Part shown: positions 47,906 through 58,348 of the stretch, piece after piece | Numbering within the stretch: position 1 is the stretch's first letter | Layout: each line of letters starts with the position of its first letter | Assembly: GCF_000004075.3 (NCBI RefSeq) | Contig: NC_026657.2 | Span: forward strand, 29,668,408-29,732,407 | Direction of reading: 5' to 3' | DNA from: Cucumis sativus | Lineage: Eukaryota; Streptophyta; Magnoliopsida; Cucurbitales; Cucurbitaceae | DNA length: 64,000 nucleotides | Program-made: the position numbers and the translations under genes | The notes under the pieces: generated by a model | The model's database searches: none | What the model saw: the letters and a program-made list of their open reading frames with translations, nothing else | What the model was told of the DNA's origin: nothing

Positions 47906-48374
47906 GTTTATTAAATTTGGATGTTTTGACTTTGATTATTAAATGTGTAATCCATCCTTTTTAATATGGATGGTTATTTGAAACTGTGGTATTCAATAAT
48001 CCACTTAAATTAAAAAATCACATGCTATTTACTTCTAATTTTTAATTTTGTATTTACTTTTTTTATATTTTAATATTTAGATAAGTTTTGAACCCTAGAG
48101 CTTGAGATTTCTAATCGGGGTACACAGCGACTATACCAAAAACAGAATGTAGCAAAAATTTGCAGTTTTAAGGTATATTGTAATTTGACACTTCAAATCT
48201 AATATTAAAATACAAAAACCGAGAATGTGAGGGAGACAGTGCCCCTTGACCTCTTAATAGATCCGGCCATGCAATGAAATAACAATCCGAGCATAATTTA
48301 ATTAAGTACGACACTTGCATTTATGGATTAAAAAATTAAATGTTCGATTTCGTGTTTTATATACATGTGTACAA

Positions 48375-49128
48375 AATGTACAAATATGTCATATATCAAG
48401 TATACACATAATGATCCAAACTAGCATAATCGCAAAAAACAAAATTAGATATTTTTTCTATAGTTGATAAACTCGACAAACATAAAGTCGAGTTGGTTAT
48501 TACAATAATAATATAATATTCTCCATTACGACCATGCACCCTTAGTTTTAGTTTTTTGTTTCATTCAAAGCGTCCCACACCAATTGAGAGAGTTATCCTC
48601 TTTTTATCCATAATCATCATCTTATTTAACGAGTATGAGATTTAGTCGTATTTATAATTATAATTAATAGTAAATACAAGGTAATTTTTTAAAATTGACT
48701 AAACTAATTTAAGAGAAGAAAAAATAAATCAATCAACAGAAAATTAAGAGAACATCTTGAAAATAAAAGAAACAAATAAATAAGACAATTGTGACCCTAC
48801 CCCCATTGCCCTGTTTGGCAAAAACACGAGCCACTCGCGTTTCACTCTCACGTTTCCGTTCGTTTTGACCATTGTACGTTAGCCATCCGCTGCTGCCGAG
48901 ATCACCGGTGCCGCGTCCCGCACGTAAATCGTAGTTTCAAAAGAGAAAAAAGAAAAATAAAAAGAAAATAAAATACAAAATTATTCACGTGTGGGAGTTA
49001 TTTTGCCACGTGTCTCCCAATGCAGGGGCGTGCCTAAAAGAAAAGTTGGCCGTTGGGCCTACCCACCCCCAAAATCAAATGTGCACCACGAAAAAACAAG
49101 TTGGTAAGTACATCAATCTTAGCCGTTG
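48375..49128. repeat. Duplicated non-coding module R1, copy b
   Basis: Second copy of 43830-44538. The core (48784-49128) retains both blocks: the 'cgagccactcgcg' to 'cccgcacg' segment, and the 'gtgggagttattttgccacg' to 'caagttggtaagta' segment. It has G-boxes at 48986-48991 and 49007-49012, and the first of these is changed to CACATG in copy a. Homology to copy a ends at the point where repeat R2b begins. Confidence 0.8.
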
Positions 49129-49395
49129 TTATAACTAATCTATAACTTGATTATTGACACATTTAATTATGTGTTTGGGTGTAATAAATGAAATATACAC
49201 TTCATAGTTAATTTTTTTTTGCCTTTTTATTGTTGAATCATGGGAGATTTGAGATATAAAACTTATATTAATTAAATATAACAAAATATATTAACAACAA
49301 GCTTTACTGCACATACCAATTAAAATCTTAGAAGTTGTATTTATTATTTAGACTTTTTTTTTATTACATTCTATCTATTAATATTTTGAGACTAT
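49129..49395. repeat. Repeat R2, copy b
   Basis: Second copy of 47658-47905, directly abutting the end of module R1b. The order R2a, R1b, R2b suggests that R1b entered, or was duplicated with, an R2 unit. Confidence 0.65.
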
Positions 49396-51037
49396 TAAAT
49401 TTATAATTCATCCTTTAACTTTGTTATTGAATTTGATATATACTTATATTTTTAATTTTGTTTTCTTTTTCAAAATGATTTTCTCGTTGTGTTCAATGAG
49501 AGGTCAAGATTATGTTTGAATGTGTTATTTGTGGCTATGTGTATTGAATTAGTGAATTTATACATTATCTGACATATTTATGTATGATTGTGTTTGGTTT
49601 TCTAGATGTAATAATCTTAATAAAATTTTAAATTACACAAAATGTAAAATAACCACAACCAGTAAATAATAAGTGTACTATTGGCATTGATGTTATAAAT
49701 GTGATTTCCCATCTCCACATATTTCAGTAAAAAAAATCAAATTATTAAAGATCATCACGTGGGAAATAAAAATGTCAAAGGAGTTAATGTTAAATGTACC
49801 ATATAAACTTGCCAACGAGATTATTGAAGTCTACTCCAATTGTTGCTCTAGTTGATGTATATTGTTTTTCAATAGGTTAAATAATAAACCATAAATGCTA
49901 TACTACTCGTTATAATGTCCACCTCTGTCATTTTAAAAGGGGTTGGGTAGGAAGAATCTTTATTTGTCTATTTTATCCTTACATTTTGTATGAATTCAAT
50001 TGTTATTTCTTTTAGTAGTTTTTAAGTGTAGAGGTCCATTATGACATTTCGAGTGCAATTGATGTTAAGGGATAGAATGAAATGTATCATTTTGGATTCA
50101 CTTGATCATGGTGGAGGACACAACATTAAATTAATAGGGTGTGTTGATTTTCAATGTATATGTGAGCAAGATATACTGGTAAAAATAAAATAAAAAAAGG
50201 TGCATTTATCGGCTTAAAAATATAATTTCACAACATCCAAAGTGTATAAAGAAAAAAGAAAGTAGAAATTAATACGGTGAAACAATGAATCTTTATATGT
50301 AACTTCATCGTAAACATATAACAACATTATAATATAAATGATTGAATTACGTGTATATATACATAACTACAACATTTCATATGCATTACACGTGTTTTGT
50401 AATTAGTAAAATAAAATAAAAAATACTACTTTGATTCTTATATTATTTTGTTTTATTTATTTTTATATTTATATTTTCAAATGTTACTTTCACAACTTTA
50501 ATTCAGGTTGATCCACATTATTCTAAAAGTGTTAATTTTTGTTTTTTTGTTTTCAAAGAAATAAAAGTAGTCAATTTTTAAAAATAAAGTCAAATCTTAG
50601 CTTAACTTAACTGATATATGCATCTTATATGAAATCATGTGTTCAAATGTACATTCAAAGTCGTACTTACCCTTATAAAAAAACAAAAAATAAAAGATTA
50701 GAAAGCTTAGTTTAGGGCTAAAATAGTATTGAAAGCAATAAAATAATAATAGAAATCAAAATTTAAATCCATAATCCAAAATATTTTATTAAAGAAATTG
50801 GGACAACTAAACTGAAGACTTAAAAAAAAAAAAAAATCAGATTTATAATGGAGTCTACCACGAGGAAGGGAACGTACGGCAGGCGATTAAATCGTTTGAA
50901 TCCAACGCTCCCTAGTGGCCAACCAAACGAAAGGCGTCAAATTTCGCTCCACAAGTTCTCATTTCACACCTTGCCCGCCATTGCTACCTTCCTCTGTCTC
51001 TGCTCCGATTCAGCCTTATCATGCTCTGATCAACCTC
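49396..51037. other. AT-rich spacer and REVEILLE promoter/leader
   Basis: AT-rich with nothing recognisable up to about 50840. From 50848 the sequence is GC-richer and leader-like. It contains upstream ATGs at 50848 (a different frame, overlapping the main start) and 50915 (in frame with the MYB protein). Confidence 0.5.
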
Positions 51038-54000
51038 ATGAACTCCAACGCTTCGAATCCAAATCCTTCCATGACGTCCTCCACTGCTGCTGATTCCTCC
51101 GGTAAGAAGGTTCGCAAGCCCTACACCATTACTAAGTCCAGAGAGAGCTGGACTGAAGAAGAACACGATAAATTCCTCGAAGCTCTTCAGCTGTGAGTTT
51201 ATCACGTTTCTTACTTGCAATTTTCTAAGAAACTTCGTTACTGATTTTGTTGTCTGACTCTACCTTCCGAAACCAACGTCCAAGTCCGATTTATTGTTTT
51301 TTGTAATCTGAATTGCTTTATAAAGTCCGGAGGAAGTTTCATCTTCGTTATGGATTGTAGTTTTCGTGTTTTTGTTTCTTTTTCTGGCTCTGGTGTTGAG
51401 GCTGTGTGGTTCGAGGATTTAAACTTCGAGCTATCTTAACTGTGATGGTTGAAGTTCTGGTTTCCCGGTCTTCGTCATTCCACGTCGTTTAATTTTGTAT
51501 CATTTGGAGCTCTTCGTATCATAATAATGGAGTTGTGATATTGATCTGTAAACGGTGTTTTGTGTAGGTTAGAAATTCATGGACGTGATATCATAGTGTT
51601 GAAAGCTCTGTAGTTGTGGTTTTTCTATCCTAGAATTGAAGTGTTAGAGTCAATTTTACGAGATTGATGTGTAAAAGTTCACTAGTCTAGTAACTTAAGA
51701 AAATTGGAGGGGAAATTTACGATTTCTGCAAATTTAGACGTATGTCAAATTTTCAGGTTTGATCGTGACTGGAAGAAAATTGAAGATTTTGTAGGTTCAA
51801 AGACAGTTATTCAGGTGAAAGACGGTCGGTTTGGTTTGTTGGAGCTTTTGCTCTTTGATTTCTTCCCACAACATATTCTTTACTCTACAGTCGATGCTGC
51901 AGATTAGGAGTCACGCCCAAAAGTACTTTTTGAAAGTCCAAAAAAATGGAACTATAGCACATGTACCTCCACCTCGCCCCAAACGCAAGGCTTCACATCC
52001 TTATCCACAAAAGGCATCAAAAAATGGTACGGAAATCTAATTCATAAGCAACAAAAATACTTCAAAGCTCTTAAATTAAGAGTTTTAAATAATGATATAG
52101 TTAACTCGTATTGAACAGTTTTGTTACCGTTGCAAGCATCAATGGGTTATCCTTCTTCAGTTAATACCCTAGCACCTGGATATTCTCCTTGGGACGACGC
52201 ATCGATAATGATTAACCCTTCTTTGAGCAAAATCATGCAACCACAAGATGAATTTACAAATTTTCACAGATCTGAAAGTACGTATTTTAAATCTCCTCAA
52301 CCGTAAAATTTGTTGGCAATGTATATTGGACTCTTAAGCCCTTACTTCATCACATGGTGTTACAATTCAGATGATATTGCATCAGAAGGGACACCAATGA
52401 TCTGTAGTAGCAGCCTCAATGGTATTGGAAGCCCTGATATGGGAAAGCAGGGGAAACAAGCTCCCATGCTTCACGGTAACAATCTAGATTGGTTATAAGT
52501 TATAATGGGGGAGTTACAAATATAAAGAAAGATGGTGCAAATATTGAGATACAAATACGTGAACAGTTAGGTCAAGGTGCTAGCTCGCTCTTTTTAAGTA
52601 TATTCAAGCCCTCTCAGCGACATGTATTGTATCTCCTTATATATCCAACCATCAATGCTACATATATTCTCTTGTTTGTTCAACAACCCAATTGAAATGT
52701 CGTGTAGCTTAAAGAACTATGCATTAAAAGGTTGAGCTCAAAGTTACACAACTTAGAACACCCTCCTTTTGGTTAAATGCTCTTAAAAGAACTCGTGTGA
52801 GAAAATAAGAGAGATGTTTTCCAGTATTTGTTGGTGTTGTGTTTTGAGAGTGAGAAAATCTCTTTATAGTAAAGTTTTAGATTCATAATATTAAATTATA
52901 ATAATTAACAGCAAAATTTCAAGCATGTTGTCACATAATAGAACTCCCTTTTCGACTCAGAATAAATTTTAATTTAAAAGAGATTATTAAATATAAAAGA
53001 ATGTAACGTAGAGTCGAGTCAGTAAAAAACCAGGCGTTCAGGTTGGGTGTTTGGAAGTGAAATGGTGATCTGACATTTTTATTTATTGGTTATTCTGCAG
53101 GTATACCAGACTTTGCTGAAGTTTATGGTTTCATTGGTAGTATTTTTGACCCAGACAGTAAAGAACATGTGAATAAACTCAAGGAGATGGATCCTATCAA
53201 CTTCGAAACAGTGAGTTTGAGAATCTGTGATTGTGCCTTTGACTTGTAGTAGTGACTGTAATTGTATGTTAATAATTAGCTGGGCTGGACTCTTGTGCAC
53301 AATTATGAATCATATTCTGCTTGTTTATATTGATTGCTTCTTAGTAACCATATTGGTCACCAATGCATATTTGGGAGTGATTTTAAAATGTAAAATCATT
53401 TTTAAACATACTTTTAATCATTCAAAATCAATTTTGATGATATAAAAATTACGTGTAAAAGTGTAAAATTAAATATTAAATTAATTTTGAGTGATTAAAG
53501 ACATGACAAAAGTGAATTAAACACTTAAATCATTCTCAAACATGCACCAAGACTCCAGACTAATGCATCCTAGACATCCTGATGGAAATAACCGAAAGCA
53601 TTTGCTCATAACTACAAATGGTGCCTTGCAGGTTTTGTTGTTGATGAGAAACCTCAGTTTTAACTTGTCCAGTCCTGACTTTGAACCACTCGTAAGTCGG
53701 ACTTACTCCTATTCTCCAAGTACATATATTTCTGCATGTTTCTGTTTCTACCATATACTTTTCAGTCTCAGCTGCCATACTTATTTCTTGCGCCCGACGT
53801 CTCATGGATGTTGTTATTGTAGGGTGAACCTGTATGACTTGAAAATCAATGATAAATTTCCATTTTATTGATAAAGTGGATTGTGTAACTAGAGTGCCAG
53901 CTGCTGCTAGTTAACATAGGGATCAAACAAAATCTATTTTCTTGAGGGTATTTACCCAAGTCTTATATAGAAAATTTCATATGCTTTTTTTAGCTACTCT

Positions 54001-54347
54001 AGAGTAATAATTAATAAACATTATTGTGCCTTTCTTGGAATGTGCACAAGGTCTTGTGCGTAATATATTTAATGGAAAAGACATTTCTAAGAAACTGACT
54101 TTCTGTAATTCCCACATTGAAGGAAAGCATTCTGAAGGCTCTGGTTGAAACTCAGTTTTGGAATTGAATAGTATCTTGTTCTCCCTCACATGGTTAAGCA
54201 TTTGAAAACGTTCTAAACGGTTTCTATGTCGTCTTAACTGATTTGTTTCAGAGAACTGTGTTGTCAACCTATGATGTCAATACAAAAACAGTAGCAGTCA
54301 CTGCAGGAATGCCTACAAAGAAGCATGCTGATGATATATCCTGTTGA
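51038..54347 (+). CDS. RVE6: REVEILLE 6/8-like MYB-related transcription factor
   Basis: Eight exons: 51038-51192, 51757-51814, 51903-52026, 52119-52277, 52371-52475, 53101-53210, 53632-53691 and 54252-54347, giving 288 residues. A single MYB repeat begins at [16 protein letters not shown] (Trp38) and ends with the diagnostic SHAQKYF (74-80), followed by the proline-rich [21 protein letters not shown]. The C-terminal block [19 protein letters not shown] and [20 protein letters not shown] is the LCL domain found in RVE4/6/8 but not in CCA1/LHY. Family members bind the evening element and activate evening clock genes with LNK coactivators. Assignment to 6 rather than 8 or 4 is uncertain. The start at 51038 gives the usual MNS-type N-terminus. 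An in-frame ATG at 50915 would add 41 low-complexity residues. Intron 6 holds a MITE. Confidence 0.9.
53364..53544. mobile_element. MITE in REVEILLE intron 6
   Basis: A 181-base AT-rich element begins TGCATATTTGGGAGTGATTT and ends with the inverse of GCATGTTTGAGAATGATTTA. CACCAA flanks it on both sides (53358-53363 and 53545-53550), a likely target-site duplication. There is no coding capacity and the superfamily is not assigned. Confidence 0.6.
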
Positions 54348-56340
54348 ATTACTTACTGCCTAAAATTAGCTCGTCTTATCTACTCTGACTATTACTTGTC
54401 AAAGTCAGAGCATTGGAATGCCGGATTAACGCCAGCTGCCAGCCAAGGCTGTTAGAGAAGATTGTATCTAAAATTGGTCTCCACTGATTCTTTTGAGGCT
54501 CTTTGGATCCTCCTCTTTGGCACCTTACCAAGGCTCATATCTCACGGGTTTGGCCTATAACCAAAATGTATATTTTTGTAAGATCTGTTTGATGAATTTT
54601 GTCATTTACTAATAAAAATACAGCCATGTTAACTATTTGCGAGGGTGCTTGATCGGGCTGTCGAACCAAAATGTGGCTCAATCTCAGAGTGGCATTGGTC
54701 AGATAGGCGATCTTCTCCTGCTTGTATCGTTCAAAGTGAGTGTAAATTGCTGTTGTTATTTAAGTTCGTCACCTCCTTTGTAAGTGGTTCTTTTTCTTCA
54801 AGAAAGAATGAAATGGATTAGTACATATAAAAGAAACGTGTTTCTAGGTAGTCTTTCTTCCCTTTTAGCGACTAATTTTCTTCGATTATGTTCTTGTTTT
54901 TATTACTTGATCAGATACATAAGACCAAAATAGAATTTGAGATAGATGATTATCACGATGGAATAAAGATAGTTAGAATCTCTTTTATCAATTCATCTTT
55001 TTTAGTTCAAATACTTTTGGCTCAATTTTCAACGTGTTTATAGAGCCTAAAGAGAGCTGATTGTTTATTTGGGTCCCGTAGACATTTACAACATCTCCTC
55101 TTGTTCATAGATTTGCTTCCATTTTTATATAGTTAGATTAGATCCGGAATTGTTGATTTTTTAAATAGAAATTAAAAGTAGGAAATCTGTCATCGACCTA
55201 GAGAAGTAGGACGATTTAGAGGGGTTGGACTATGGAATTGATCAGCAACATTTCCAAAGCTGGAATTTTTGGAGGTGTATTCGTATTCGAAGGAGTAGGT
55301 GATTATACACTTAAAGATTCTTTTTTTCTTTTTCCTAGTGATTTGCCTCGAAGATCTTACCTCCCTGAATGGATTATGTCGTGCTTAATTATTCGTTGGT
55401 TTTGTAAATTATTTTGTTGTCCCTTTTTCTATTCTAAAAAAATCAAATATTGTAGGATCAAAAGTGGTTCTAATGAATGAGAGCTCCTACGAAAATTGAT
55501 CAAATTGTCTCAACTATGGTGAAATATTTTTGAGTTCATATGGATATTTTAGTATATATTTTGTTAATAAGACGGTCAGCACAAAATTAGGAGACGGGTT
55601 GTTGGCATTGTTTCAGGTCACGGATTTTCAGAAGACTTGGTTAGAAGGCCATAGTTTTGGTTTGCATGAATTATTTCGCATGAGAGTAATATGAACCCAA
55701 AAAGTCTTTTAATACAAAGTCACAGTTTTTCAAAATGTTTATGGAGTGTAAGTGACGCAGCATACATCAATATTCTGATTAAATATAGAATAATTTTAAT
55801 TTAACCATAATTGATATGATCTATCTTTTTCCTTATCGAAAATTTGATACATGTTCTTGTAATTCTCGTACTCAAAACAATATTGTAAATTAAAAATAAA
55901 AAATAAAAAATAAAAATAGTTAACTCATCCTTGGTGATATATCTTTAATTGTGTTAGTTTTGTCACAATTTCTTAATCGTACACCAATTTATAGAAGAAG
56001 GAAGCATCTATAGTCTTAATTTAAGAAAACAAAAATATAAAAACAAAGAGCCCCATTTGGCAACTTATTTATTTTCTACTTTTGGTTTTTCATTTTTAGT
56101 TTTTTAAAAGTGTGTGTTTGATAGGTAATTCATTATTTTAAAAATAAGATTTTTTTTTTGGAAAAGTGAAAATGATTTTTTTTTATTTTATTATTAGAGG
56201 AAAAAATTAGAAATAGAATTTAAAAAAAACAAAGAAAAAGAAACAAAAAAAAGTGGTTACTAGCTACACCTAAACAATTATCAAACGATCCAAATAACAT
56301 ATCTTCCGATGGTTACCTTGGATCAGCTCACTATCGGGCC
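54348..56340. other. REVEILLE 3' flank and spacer
   Basis: Bases 54348 to about 54620 look like the 3' untranslated region. A GC-richer patch at about 54640-54740 is unexplained. The rest is AT-rich with an 'aaataaaaa' run near 55895-55915. A MITE-like element lies at about 56049-56295. No gene was recognised. Confidence 0.5.
56049..56295. mobile_element. Possible MITE upstream of RPL4
   Basis: It begins 'gccccatttggcaacttatt' and ends 'aattatcaaacgatcc', whose inverse (ggatcgtttgataatt) is a moderate match to the start. The interior is AT-rich and non-coding. No clear target-site duplication was found. Confidence 0.35.
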
Positions 56341-56366
56341 AGGGCTAACCCTCGGACCATTTATTA

Positions 56367-56462
56367 TGGGCCGGGCCCAAAAGCATTAGTCTGGATTTTA
56401 AAAACCTATCTATAAATTCATCATTTATATCACTTTCTCCTTCCTACAGAGTGAAAACCCTA
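56367..56462 (+). promoter_or_regulatory. RPL4 promoter with site II, TATA-like and telobox motifs
   Basis: Adjacent site II-type motifs TGGGCC (56367-56372) and GGGCCCA (56373-56379) are followed by TATAAATT (56411-56418). A CT-rich start region follows, and then a telobox AAACCCTA (56455-56462) 27 bases before the ATG. This combination is typical of plant ribosomal-protein genes and drives growth-linked expression (established for the class, inferred here). Confidence 0.7.
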
Positions 56463-56488
56463 GTTTCTCCACATTCACTCGCCCCAAA

Positions 56489-58348
56489 ATGGCCGCCGCC
56501 GCTCGCCCTTTGGTCGCCGTTCAAGTTCTCGAAGGCGACATGGCCACCGATTCTTCTCCGACGGTGCCACTTCCCGATGTCATGAAAGCTTCTATCCGTC
56601 CTGACATCGTCAGCTTCGTCCACTCCAACATTTCAAAGAACAGTCGCCAACCCTATGCCGTAAGCAAGCGCGCAGGTCATCAAACTTCCGCCGAGTCATG
56701 GGGTACTGGACGAGCTGTTTCTCGTATCCCTCGTGTTCCTGGTGGCGGTACTCACCGTGCTGGTCAAGGAGCTTTCGGAAACATGTGTCGTGGAGGTCGT
56801 ATGTTTGCTCCGACGAAGATCTGGCGCCGATGGCACCGAAAGATCAACGTGAATCAGAAGAGGTACGCTGTTGTTTCTGCCATTGCTGCTTCTGCCATTC
56901 CTTCTTTGGTTTTGGCTCGTGGCCACCGGATCGAGTCTGTTCCGGAATTGCCGCTTGTGATTAGCGACTCCGCCGAGGGAATCGAGAAAACTTCTTCCGC
57001 GATTAAGGTGTTGAAGCAGGTTGGTGCTTTGCCTGATGCTGAGAAAGCGAAGGACAGTCATGCCATTCGTACTGGAAAGGGTAAGATGAGGAACCGTCGT
57101 TACATTTCACGAAAGGGTCCGTTGATTGTTTATGGTACTGAAGGTGCCAAGCTTGTCAAGGCCTTCCGTAACATTCCGGGTATCGATATTGTGAATGTTG
57201 AGAGGTTGAATCTTTTGAAGTTGGCTCCTGGAGGTCATCTTGGAAGATTTGTTATCTGGACCAAAACTGCTTTTGAGAAGCTTGATTCAATTTATGGGTC
57301 GTTTGAGAAGTCTTCTGAGAAGAAGAAGGGTTACGTTCTTCCAAGGTCGAAAATGGTCAATGCTGATTTGGCTAGGATCATCAATTCCGACGAGGTTCAA
57401 TCTGTTGTTAAACCCATCAAGAAGGGTGTGAAGAGACCTTCATTGAAGAAGAACCCCCTCAAGAACCTTAACGCTATGTTGAAGCTTAACCCATATGCTA
57501 AGACTGCAAGGAGAATGTCTTTATTGGCTGAGGCACAGCGCGTTAAAGCTAAGAAGGAAAAGCTCGACAAGAAGAGGGGCATTATCCCGAAGGTATCTCT
57601 CAAATTTGCCTTTGATAATTCTCACTTTTTTTATTACTATGTGGTTGGTTTCATATGGTAGGAGATTTTCAAATTGTTAATTGTTACTAAAACCAGTTTT
57701 GAATTGCGTTTCAATATTCTGATGTAGTTAGATGTGATGATTGCATTGAAGTCTTGGATGCTTATACATTATTACATTTGTGGCACCGTTTTGTAACTGT
57801 TTTGGAACCGTATTATTTTGTTTGTTAGATTCTATAGTATGGCATAGAAGAGAGATAGATCCTGCCAAGGTTTTAGTTTCCGTTCCGATTTTTCTTAGGA
57901 AACCCAACTCCTTTAATTGATACGTATCATCTGTTTCTCATAGACATTGTTGAACCATTTTTTAATAGGTGGTTCGTTCTTTACTTTGGTTTAAACTAAT
58001 TGCAATAAGCTAGAATTAAAATGTTGATGTCATTGAAGATATCCAGGTCCTAAATTTATGGAAATGTTGATTCACACCTTCCATGGACGTCAAACCCATG
58101 TAATCATGGAAATATTGGCGTGTCACCGGAACGTTAATACTATAGCTTTAAGTAGCTTGGGTAGTTACCATCTTCTATTGTTTGTTATGTGATATTGCGA
58201 CCCCTATTGACCTATGAGGGCATTTTGTTTTCAGGAGGACGCTGCAGCAGTAAAGGCAGCAGGCAAAGCATGGTACCAGACAATGATTTCAGATAGCGAT
58301 TACACCGAGTTTGATAACTTCTCCAAGTGGCTTGGTGTCTCACAGTGA
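56489..58348 (+). CDS. RPL4: Cytosolic large-subunit ribosomal protein uL4 (RPL4)
   Basis: Two exons, 56489-57592 and 58235-58348, joined in phase 0, giving 405 residues, the usual length for plant RPL4. The N-terminus is [12 protein letters not shown]. The universally conserved loop that lines the peptide exit tunnel is present ([16 protein letters not shown], then [15 protein letters not shown]). The core RNA-binding fold and the eukaryote-specific Lys-rich C-terminal extension ([12 protein letters not shown], ending WLGVSQ) follow. The last 37 residues lie in exon 2, and the 642-base intron separates them at PK/EDAAA. The coding region is clearly GC-richer than its surroundings. It assembles into the 60S subunit in the nucleolus. 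The upstream telobox and site II motifs fit a highly expressed ribosomal gene. Confidence 0.97.

Noticed and set aside
50590-50670. Another weak pol III A/B box pair ('agcttaactt' and 'gtgttcaaat')
   Set aside because: The matches are loose and could easily occur by chance in AT-rich DNA.
54640-54760. GC-richer patch after the REVEILLE gene, considered as a snoRNA or extra exon
   Set aside because: No box C/D or H/ACA pattern was found, and the gene already ends with a stop in a good terminal exon.
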